A stretch of 64,000 bases of DNA from Prevotella sp. (GTDB lineage: Bacteria > Bacteroidota > Bacteroidia > Bacteroidales > Bacteroidaceae): positions 114,105 to 178,104 of the forward strand of contig JAFVGS010000033.1 in the NCBI GenBank assembly GCA_017474845.1, written 5' to 3'. The notes beneath the pieces were generated by a model. It saw nothing but the letters and a program-made list of their open reading frames with translations. It was not told where the DNA came from and did no database searches. Of the stretch, positions 1 through 6,680 are shown in pieces. Numbering within the stretch: the first letter of the stretch is position 1; the number at the start of each line of letters is the position of its first letter. A program made the translations under genes and the position numbers.

Positions 1-960
1 CCCCATCGCAATATCCGGAACAGAAAGGAAGGTGTTCTTATAGAGGTTGTCAATGACATTCATAGCCATTGTCATTATCATATAATCTATAAGATTGGAG
101 GGATAGAAATAACTTTGATAGCCTACTTGGAAGTCTTCGTCGCTGGTATTCCCAGAACAAAAGCCGATCAATGCTTTTAATGGTTCCCAAGTGTTAGGAT
201 TGGCAGAATAGTCATCTGGATATTCCAGTTCCCATGCAGAATTATCGTATGAAAGCAAATGACCGGCATCACCTTCACACTCGTGTCCCTGGTAAAGTAG
301 ACCGTGAACCGCATCGTCTTCTAAGTCGTCTTCTGTATCATTATCATCATACTTAGTTAAATTAAGCAATTTCCTGTCTATCTTATCGCTCATACAGTAA
401 AGACCATTATAGGATCCATTGATAAAGACTTCCACAAAAACGCCTTTCGTTCCGTTACGTTTTTCAGGGTTGTTTTCATTTGGATTACCATCTTTACTTG
501 TATCATAGGGTATGCTGCTCATTTCATTCCACAGATCGAAACAAACACGGTTCCTCATTCTCATCTTGTCATAACCCATGGCATCGAGAATCCAGCTATT
601 TTCTACCCTAATTCCGAAAACGGCCACATCTTTATCCTTTTTCTTGCCTTTTTTACTATATTCAAATAACTTCACTGCCAAGGACTTCTTGTCTAAGTCG
701 GCACTGGAACCTCCTCTGATTTTGAAATCAGCTTTATAGGTGACAGACTCTTTCCCTTCCTCTGTCCTCATCTGCTTGTCCACAATCTCAATTTCACCTT
801 CTATGTAACTATTCGAATTAAGTTTGCTTTCATCATAGGTAAGATTCACCAATGGCAGGGATTCGTCTGTCATTTGCGCTTTCATGCTGGCAAACGTTCC
901 CTGACCATAGATGGATACGAAAGGTAAAAATAGCAATGCTAAAACAAATTTTTTCACCAT
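1..960 (-). CDS. CotH kinase family protein, 3' part outside window
   Basis: The frame is open from the ATG at 960 to the window edge, about 320 residues with no stop. It starts with a signal peptide (MVKKFVLALLFLPFVSIYGQ). The CotH signature follows at about residues 80-95 (IRGGSSADLDKKSLAVKLFE), then NSWILDAMGYDKMRMRNRVC, which fits the CotH fold. CotH proteins in sporeformers are protein kinases of the spore coat. In Bacteroidota they are common secreted or surface proteins of unknown role, often near carbohydrate genes. It lies 29 bp downstream of the MFS gene on the same strand, so it is probably the last gene of that operon. The C-terminus and any sorting domain are not visible. Confidence 0.8.
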   Translation of the reverse strand, partial: MVKKFVLALLFLPFVSIYGQGTFASMKAQMTDESLPLVNLTYDESKLNSNSYIEGEIEIVDKQMRTEEGKESVTYKADFKIRGGSSADLDKKSLAVKLFEYSKKGKKKDKDVAVFGIRVENSWILDAMGYDKMRMRNRVCFDLWNEMSSIPYDTSKDGNPNENNPEKRNGTKGVFVEVFINGSYNGLYCMSDKIDRKLLNLTKYDDNDTEDDLEDDAVHGLLYQGHECEGDAGHLLSYDNSAWELEYPDDYSANPNTWEPLKALIGFCSGNTSDEDFQVGYQSYFYPSNLIDYMIMTMAMNVIDNLYKNTFLSVPDIAMG

Positions 961-989
961 AAACTGTTCTTTTTTAGTATTCACTTCTC

Positions 990-2438
990 TTACTCTACTA
1001 CGATGGGCTTGTACTTCGGCACAAGAGCCTTCATGATGCACCAGCCGATGAGATAGGCCACGGCACAAATGCAGAACACCACCATATAGGCGGCAGGCTT
1101 GCCTTCGAAACCGAAGAAGGTGAAGTTGGCACCCTGGGCGGCAGCCCAGTCGAAGAACCTACCGGAACCGAGGTTGATGGACATCGAACCGATACCACCC
1201 GCCATCGTTCCTAAACCGACAATAGTACCGATGGTCGACTTCGGGAACATGTCACCGATGGTCGAGAACAAGTTGGCACTCCAGGCCTGATGGCCAGCGC
1301 CTAACAGACCGATCAGGATGGCGGGCCACCACGCACTAAAGGCACCGAGCGGCTGAGCAAACAGTCCCAACACGGGGAAGCAGGCGAAGATCAGCATGGC
1401 ACGCATACGGCCTAAATAGGGATTCATACCCTTCTTGTCGACGAAATAGGTGGGCAGATAGCCACCACCGATCGAGAGGATGGTCACGATGGCATAGAGC
1501 GTGAAGATGAGCAGGATACCCATCGTGGAGTCAGAGGTATAGCCGTACTGGTCGCTGAAATAGGCCGGCGCCCAGAACAGGAAGAACCACCACACACCGT
1601 CGGTCATGAACTTACCCACGAGGAACGACCAGGTCTGCTTGTACTTGAAGCAGTCGAAGAACGGGATCACCTTCTCTTCCTTCACCGTTTCACGGTTCTG
1701 CACCTCAGCGATATCGTTGTCCTGCTCGATGTAGTTCAGCTCAGCCTGATTTACACGGCTGTTCTTGCGAGGCTTCTCATAGAGCCACATCCACAGGCCC
1801 ATCCAGATGAAGCCAAGGCAACCGATGATAATGAACGCCATCTCCCAACCCCAGGCGCGTGCCAGCAGGGGGATAGTGGCAGGAGCTGCCAGTGCACCCA
1901 CAGAGGCGCCGCTGTTGAAGATCGAGGTGGAGAAGGCGCGGTCCTTCTTCGGGAAGTACTCGGCAGTGGCCTTGATGGCAGCGGGGAAGTTACCGGCCTC
2001 ACCGACAGCGAGGATCAGACGGCAGCTCAGGAAGAGCCACACGGAGATCGTGGCGATGGCGACGGCGGCATCACCCGTCAGCTGACCTAACTGAGCCACA
2101 GAGTCGTAACCCTCGATGGTCATGGCCATCCAGCCACAGCCGGCATGGAGCACAGCACCGAGAGACCATACGAAGATGGCGATGAGATAGCCCTTCTTCG
2201 TGCCCATCCAGTCGATGAACTTACCGGCGAAGAGGTTCGCGATGGCATAGAAGAGGGAGAACAAACCGGTGATCGTACCGTAGTCACCGTCGGTCCAGTG
2301 GAACTCTGGAGCGATGAAGTCCTTCCATGTTAGTGACAAGACCTGACGGTCCATATAGTTAATCGTCGTTGCCAGAAACAGCAGCGCACAGATGACCCAG
2401 CGGAAGTTGGACATCTTGGTTGTTTGTACAGGAGCCAT
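990..2438 (-). CDS. MFS transporter, hexuronate (ExuT-like) type
   Basis: A 482-residue major facilitator with about 12 hydrophobic segments. NYMDRQVLSL in the first helix and GEAGNFPAAIKATAEYFPKK around residue 150 match the anion:cation symporter/ExuT group that imports glucuronate and galacturonate. The adjacent kduI supports a uronate or unsaturated-uronate substrate (inference). It acts in the inner membrane. It lies 156 bp downstream of kduI; the gap is AT-rich and holds short repeats but no clear promoter. Sugar acid specificity cannot be read from sequence alone. Confidence 0.85.
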   Translation of the reverse strand: MAPVQTTKMSNFRWVICALLFLATTINYMDRQVLSLTWKDFIAPEFHWTDGDYGTITGLFSLFYAIANLFAGKFIDWMGTKKGYLIAIFVWSLGAVLHAGCGWMAMTIEGYDSVAQLGQLTGDAAVAIATISVWLFLSCRLILAVGEAGNFPAAIKATAEYFPKKDRAFSTSIFNSGASVGALAAPATIPLLARAWGWEMAFIIIGCLGFIWMGLWMWLYEKPRKNSRVNQAELNYIEQDNDIAEVQNRETVKEEKVIPFFDCFKYKQTWSFLVGKFMTDGVWWFFLFWAPAYFSDQYGYTSDSTMGILLIFTLYAIVTILSIGGGYLPTYFVDKKGMNPYLGRMRAMLIFACFPVLGLFAQPLGAFSAWWPAILIGLLGAGHQAWSANLFSTIGDMFPKSTIGTIVGLGTMAGGIGSMSINLGSGRFFDWAAAQGANFTFFGFEGKPAAYMVVFCICAVAYLIGWCIMKALVPKYKPIVVE

Positions 2439-2594
2439 AGAACTTAATTTTAACTAATATTTTTTTTGAAACGAATGTGAATAATATGCATAATTTTGTT
2501 CACTAATAAATAATAATTATTCTTATTCGTGGATATTATTATTCACATTATTCATATTCATTTCCAATAATATCTAATAATCATTCATTTCTTT
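2439..2594. repeat. AT-rich spacer with inverted AATGTGAATAAT repeats
   Basis: The gap between kduI and the MFS gene is very AT-rich. It contains GAATGTGAATAATATGCATA near 2472 and its approximate inverted copy TATTATTCACATTATTCAT near 2537-2556. No TAnnTTTG promoter was seen on the minus strand. It may form an mRNA hairpin between the two genes. Confidence 0.5.
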
Positions 2595-3599
2595 TTACCT
2601 AATGTCGATGACGGGTATGTTGTCCTTGTCATTATAGTAGAGGTTCTCACCAGCCATGCCCCAGATGAAGGTATAGTAGTAGGTGCCTGCGGCAGCATGC
2701 ATCGACCACTCGGGCGACATGATGGCCTGTTCGTTGTGCAGCCATACGTTACGGCTCTCCTGCGGCTGACCCATCACGTGGGAGATAGTCTGACCTTCAG
2801 GCAGGTTGAAGTAATAGTAAGCCTCGATACGACGGCCATGGGTGTGAGGGGGCATCGTGTTCCACACAGCACCGGGATTGAGCTGTGTCAAACCGAGCTG
2901 CAGCTGACAAGGGCCCTCTTCCAATACATCGTTCACAATGAGTTTGTAGACGGTGCGGTTGTTGGCTTCCTCCACGGTACCCACAGGTCCCCAGACGGCA
3001 GCCTTCAACGAACCCTTACGCCCGTCGAGGGTAATCCACTGCGTCTTGTAGTGCTGGTGGGCGGTGGCAGAGTTCAGGTAGAACTTGGCAGGATTCTTAG
3101 GATCCTTCGAACGGAACTGCACCTGTTTGTTCACGTCCTGATCCTTGCCGATATGGCCGCGACCCACATAGAGCGCCTCCTTCGGCGAGAGGGCGTACTC
3201 CTTGCCGTCAACGATGACCACACCATCGCCCAGGCCACAGTTCACGATACCGATCTCGCGGTTGTACAGGAAATACTTCTCCTTGATGGTGTTGTCGACA
3301 TCCAGTCCTAACTCCCAGAAGTTCTCCAGTGTCAGCGTGGTGTTCACGGGCATTGCGCCACCAAAGATGAAGCGGTCGTAATGGGAGTAAGTAAGCAGGA
3401 TGGAGTCCGGTGCCATCACCTTCTCCATGACAAAGCGCTCACGGAGCAGCTTTGTGTCATAGTGCTTCACGTCTTCAGGATGACAGGCCGTCTGGAACTT
3501 CACGTGCTGTGCGCCCACGAACCTGTCTGCTTCCTGTGCCTTCGCGCCAGAAAGCGAGAGGGTCATCGCCCCCACAATCATCAGAAATGTCTTTTTCAT
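2595..3599 (-). CDS. kduI: 5-keto-4-deoxyuronate isomerase with signal peptide
   Basis: KduI interconverts 5-keto-4-deoxyuronate and 3-deoxy-D-glycero-2,5-hexodiulosonate in pectin and unsaturated uronate breakdown. The protein has 334 residues. The cupin metal site is visible as [16 protein letters not shown] (two His and a Glu) near residue 250, with a later His in [16 protein letters not shown]. Unlike the usual cytoplasmic enzyme of about 280 residues, it starts with a convincing export signal ([22 protein letters not shown]). It is downstream of an EIIC permease gene and upstream of an ExuT-like carrier, so the isomerised product could be made in the periplasm and then imported (inference). 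Confidence 0.9.
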   Translation of the reverse strand: MKKTFLMIVGAMTLSLSGAKAQEADRFVGAQHVKFQTACHPEDVKHYDTKLLRERFVMEKVMAPDSILLTYSHYDRFIFGGAMPVNTTLTLENFWELGLDVDNTIKEKYFLYNREIGIVNCGLGDGVVIVDGKEYALSPKEALYVGRGHIGKDQDVNKQVQFRSKDPKNPAKFYLNSATAHQHYKTQWITLDGRKGSLKAAVWGPVGTVEEANNRTVYKLIVNDVLEEGPCQLQLGLTQLNPGAVWNTMPPHTHGRRIEAYYYFNLPEGQTISHVMGQPQESRNVWLHNEQAIMSPEWSMHAAAGTYYYTFIWGMAGENLYYNDKDNIPVIDIR

Positions 3600-3620
3600 T
3601 TTCTTTTCTTTTTTTTATTA

Positions 3621-3690
3621 TCGTTATTTCGTTATTCCGTTATTTCGATATACAGCTGTTCCGATAGTTCGTTATGACGTTATTTCGTTA
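3621..3690. repeat. CGTTATTTCGTTATT-type short repeats between permease gene and kduI
   Basis: The 88-bp gap between the two minus-strand genes is built from variants of TCGTTATTTCGTTATT, with a GATATACAGCTGTTCC interruption. It looks like one of the dispersed short-repeat families of this genome. No promoter is visible. Confidence 0.55.
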
Positions 3691-5046
3691 TAATTCATTC
3701 TTGACGATGCGGCGGCGATTCCAGAGGACCATGGCGATGGTGATGAGTGTCAGTACCCCGGCACCAATCCATTTCAGATAAGCCACAAACTTATAGATTA
3801 CCCAGCCGAAGAGCGACGAGGCGAAGTCGAGCGCACCGGCCTGGAATCCCTCAGGGATCTTCGCGGCAGGATCCTGCGTCTGGGCATACACCGTCTGGGC
3901 GGCCTGCGTGAAGGCTGGTGCCATATCCGTGACGAACCACAGGCCGATGCCGACGGCAACGATACCGACGATCAGCGTCTTCACCACATTACCTTTCGTA
4001 TAGGGCAGCACCATCACGAAAACATAGAACATACCTGCCAGCGATGCCAACGGCAGGAACTCATTCCCCGGCAGGGCCACAGCCAGCAGCAGTGCCAGCG
4101 GAATCAATATCAGCGAGGCCACTAACGTCGTAGGATGACCAATCACCAAGGCGGGCGACATGCCGATATACACTTTCTTTCCGGCCCATTTCTTCTGCAC
4201 CACCTCCTGCGTCTTCTCGGCAATCGGCTTCAGACCGTCAATGAAGAGTTTCGTGATACGCGGTATCAGTTCCATCACGGCACCCATCGTCACACCGAGG
4301 AACATCACTTTCTTGATGTCCAACTGCGCCACGGCACCGATCAGGGCACCCACGATGACACCCAGGACAATCGGCTCACCCAGCACACCGAATTTCCGCT
4401 TCAGTCCCTCTGCATCGATATCGAGCTTCGAGAAACCGGGGATCTTGTCGAGCAACCAGTTGATGCCGATGGCAAAGGCCGTGAAACTCTGACAGAACGG
4501 CTGCGGGATGGAGATACCCTCCATATCTTCGTAATAGCCCTGGAACTTCGAGGCCGTCAGGTCGGCCATCACCAATGTGATGATATAGCAGACGATGGCG
4601 GCGAAGTAGCCCCATGCGAGGCTCTGGTCCATCACGAAGTAGGCCACTGCCCCGATAAAGGCAAAATGCCAGTAGTTCCACAGGTCGATATTCACCGTCC
4701 GCGTACATTTGGTGATTAGCAACAGGAAGTTCACGCCCAGACAGATGGGAATGATCAGCGCACCCACCGCCGTATTATAGGCCACGGCAGCAGCGGCAGG
4801 CCAGCCCATGTCGAACACGCCCAGCTGCAGGTCATACAGCCGTGAGATCTCACTCAGCGGACTGCCGAAGTTGTTGGTCAGCAGGGCTGTCACAATGCCT
4901 AAGCCCACGAAACCGACACCCACATAGAGACCGCTCTTCAGGGCCTTGCCGAACTTCATGCCGATGCACAGACCGATGATGGTAAAGAGGATGGGCATCA
5001 TCACCGATGCCCCCAAACTGATAATGTAACTGAATACTTGTTCCAT
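3688..5046 (-). CDS. PTS galactitol-type EIIC permease, orphan
   Basis: A 452-residue polytopic membrane protein of the EIIC-GAT family. Features include GMSPALVIGHPTTLVASLIL in the second half and many glycine-rich helices. In classical PTS systems EIIC moves the sugar while EIIA/EIIB phosphorylate it. No EIIA, EIIB, HPr or EI gene is present in this window, and Bacteroidota generally lack a working sugar PTS. It may therefore act as an ordinary permease or facilitator (inference). It is the first gene of the minus-strand group with kduI and the MFS carrier, so a uronate-related or polyol substrate is plausible. The promoter candidate is at 5103-5110. Confidence 0.8.
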   Translation of the reverse strand: MEQVFSYIISLGASVMMPILFTIIGLCIGMKFGKALKSGLYVGVGFVGLGIVTALLTNNFGSPLSEISRLYDLQLGVFDMGWPAAAAVAYNTAVGALIIPICLGVNFLLLITKCTRTVNIDLWNYWHFAFIGAVAYFVMDQSLAWGYFAAIVCYIITLVMADLTASKFQGYYEDMEGISIPQPFCQSFTAFAIGINWLLDKIPGFSKLDIDAEGLKRKFGVLGEPIVLGVIVGALIGAVAQLDIKKVMFLGVTMGAVMELIPRITKLFIDGLKPIAEKTQEVVQKKWAGKKVYIGMSPALVIGHPTTLVASLILIPLALLLAVALPGNEFLPLASLAGMFYVFVMVLPYTKGNVVKTLIVGIVAVGIGLWFVTDMAPAFTQAAQTVYAQTQDPAAKIPEGFQAGALDFASSLFGWVIYKFVAYLKWIGAGVLTLITIAMVLWNRRRIVKNEL

Positions 5047-5047
5047 T

Positions 5048-5102
5048 TACTGATGAATCTATTTAATCTGTCTATTTGTGATAATCTGTGTAATCTGTGG
5101 CT
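5048..5102. repeat. AATCTGTGTAATCTGTGG-type repeats in leader of EIIC gene
   Basis: The minus-strand leader between the promoter and the EIIC start is made of variants of ACAGATTACACAGATTATCA. A related unit occurs inside the GSCFA gene at 9526-9553, so this is a dispersed family, here in the 5' untranslated region. Confidence 0.55.
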
Positions 5103-5110
5103 GCAAAGTT
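5103..5110 (-). promoter_or_regulatory. TAACTTTG -7 box for EIIC-kduI-MFS group
   Basis: CAAAGTTA on the plus strand reads TAACTTTG on the minus strand and matches the Bacteroidota TAnnTTTG box. No good TTG -33 element was found 19-20 bp upstream. Confidence 0.5.
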
Positions 5111-5206
5111 ACGAATAATTTAGCAAACCGCCTTGCATTTTGCTATCTTTTTTTACGTTATCGTTTGCAAAATAGAAAGAACGAATGATAAATATCCGCA
5201 AAAAGT

Positions 5207-5237
5207 TTGGCTGTTACGGGGGAAATGACTACCTTTG
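5207..5237 (+). promoter_or_regulatory. Promoter of GH8 gene (TTG-N20-TACCTTTG)
   Basis: TTG at 5207-5209 and TACCTTTG at 5230-5237 are 20 bp apart and 22 bp upstream of the GH8 start codon, so the leader is short. Confidence 0.7.
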
Positions 5238-5258
5238 CCGACGTACTAAACTTATGAT

Positions 5259-6647
5259 ATGAAGAAATCAACTATTTTAGCATTCCTGATCATGATGTCA
5301 GCCAGTGCGATGGCCCTCACCCCCTGGAAGAAGGGTGCCTTTGAGACGGGCCAGTACCGTAACCTCTTGGTTGAGATGGGCTATAGTCAGTCCGATGTCG
5401 ACGCCAAGATGAAGGAAGTATTCAACGATGTGTTCCGTGGTCCCAACAAGGTCTACTTCGAGGTGGGCGACTCCATGGGCTATGTGTCTGACGTGAAGAA
5501 CCACGACGCCCGCACCGAGGGTATGTCATACGGTATGATGATTGCCGTACAGTTCGACGAAAAGGACATCTTCGACCGTCTGTGGCGATGGGCGAAGAAG
5601 TACATGCAGCACCAGGACGGCAGCCGCGAGGGCTACTTCGCCTGGAGCTGTAAGACCGACGGCACCCGCAATGCACAGGGCGCTGCCAGCGACGGCGAAC
5701 TCTATTTCATCACCGCCCTCCTCTTCGCCTCCAACCGTTGGGGCAACGACACGGGTATCAACTACAAGGCCGAGGCGCAGCACATCCTCAACTGCATCCA
5801 GCCGAAGGAGATACCCACCCCCAACCCCTCCCCAAGGGAGGGGCGTCCAGATACCTCTACAGGCAATAACACCCAACAAGGCAATCAAGCTCCCCTCCCT
5901 TGGGGAGGGGCTGGGGGTAGGTCTTATCTCATTGACCCCGAAACACAGTTGATCACCTTTACACCCGACGGTTTCGGACAACGCTTTACCGATCCCAGCT
6001 ATCATATTCCTGCCTTTTATGAGGTATGGGCGAAATGGGCTGACGATGGACGAAGTGAGTATTGGCTCGAATGCGCTAAGAAGAGCCGTGAGTATCTGCA
6101 TAAGGCCATCAACCCGCAGACGGGACTGAACCCAGACATGAGCCAGTACGACGGCAGCGAGATGCAGATGCCCCGTTTCCCAGGTATGCAGCAGCGCCCG
6201 CAGGGTGCTCCGCGTCGCAATGGCAGCAACAACTTCCGCTACGACTCCTGGCGCGTGCCGATGAACATCACCCTTGACTACGAATGGAGCTGTGCCGACG
6301 GCGAGTGGCAGCGCCAGTATGGAGAGACGATCCAGAACTTCTTCTATTCGCAAGGTGTCGACACCTTCGTCGACCAGTACCGTACCGACGGCACCTTGCC
6401 TGAGGGCGATGAGATCCTGCAGGCAGGCGGTTTCCGCAAGCTACGCCACAGCATCGGCCTCGTGGGTACTGTCGCTGCCGCCTCCATGCTCTGCAGCCAC
6501 GACAAGAGCAAGGAGTTCGTCGATGCCCTTTGGAACGCCAAGCACGAGCCCTTCGAGGATGGCTATTTCGATGCCTACTACGACGGTCTGTTAAGGCTCT
6601 TCGCCTTCATGCATCTCAGCGGCAACTACCGTATCATCACGGACTAA
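5259..6647 (+). CDS. Glycoside hydrolase family 8 (xylanase / exo-oligoxylanase type), secreted
   Basis: A 462-residue protein with a signal peptide ending near ALT (residues 19-21). GH8 hallmarks are TEGMSYGMM with the likely acid Glu87, ASDGELYFITALLFAS, and MNITLDYEWS with the likely base Asp340. The family includes endo-xylanases and reducing-end xylose-releasing exo-oligoxylanases (Rex). The overall layout resembles Rex, which would place it in breakdown of xylo-oligosaccharides, but endo activity cannot be excluded. About 39 residues between the helix ending ILNCIQPK and IDPETQLITF (nt 5811-5926) come from an inserted GC-rich inverted repeat and are not native GH8 sequence. It has its own promoter and shares a terminator with murF-alr. 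Confidence 0.85.
   Translation: MKKSTILAFLIMMSASAMALTPWKKGAFETGQYRNLLVEMGYSQSDVDAKMKEVFNDVFRGPNKVYFEVGDSMGYVSDVKNHDARTEGMSYGMMIAVQFDEKDIFDRLWRWAKKYMQHQDGSREGYFAWSCKTDGTRNAQGAASDGELYFITALLFASNRWGNDTGINYKAEAQHILNCIQPKEIPTPNPSPREGRPDTSTGNNTQQGNQAPLPWGGAGGRSYLIDPETQLITFTPDGFGQRFTDPSYHIPAFYEVWAKWADDGRSEYWLECAKKSREYLHKAINPQTGLNPDMSQYDGSEMQMPRFPGMQQRPQGAPRRNGSNNFRYDSWRVPMNITLDYEWSCADGEWQRQYGETIQNFFYSQGVDTFVDQYRTDGTLPEGDEILQAGGFRKLRHSIGLVGTVAAASMLCSHDKSKEFVDALWNAKHEPFEDGYFDAYYDGLLRLFAFMHLSGNYRIITD
5811..5926. repeat. Family A element, paired GC-rich palindromes inside GH8 gene
   Basis: The left arm (about 5811-5844) and right arm (about 5890-5926) are inverted copies with few mismatches. Each is itself a palindrome around CCCCTCCC/GGGAGGGG. 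The reading frame stays open across both arms and the 45-bp centre, giving TPNPSPREG and PLPWGGAGG peptides. Confidence 0.85.
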
Positions 6648-6680
6648 AAAAAGGCTCGCGGGTGCGAGCCTTTTTTAGTC
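6642..6680. terminator. Bidirectional terminator containing both stop codons
   Basis: A near-perfect inverted repeat (6642-6659 and 6664-6680) with A and T runs at its ends lies between convergent GH8 and murF-alr. The TAA of GH8 (6645-6647) and of murF-alr (6675-6677) both lie inside the stem, and both genes end in GAC TAA. Confidence 0.9.

Noticed and set aside
1-960. CotH as a sign of sporulation
   Set aside because: CotH-like proteins are common in non-sporing Bacteroidota, and no other spore gene is present.
4135-4719. Long open frames opposite to real genes (for example here, 6900-8048, 11255-12262, 36615-37574, 61751-63169)
   Set aside because: They are antisense to well-identified proteins, are rich in His/Arg/Gly as expected from shadow frames, and show no family motif.
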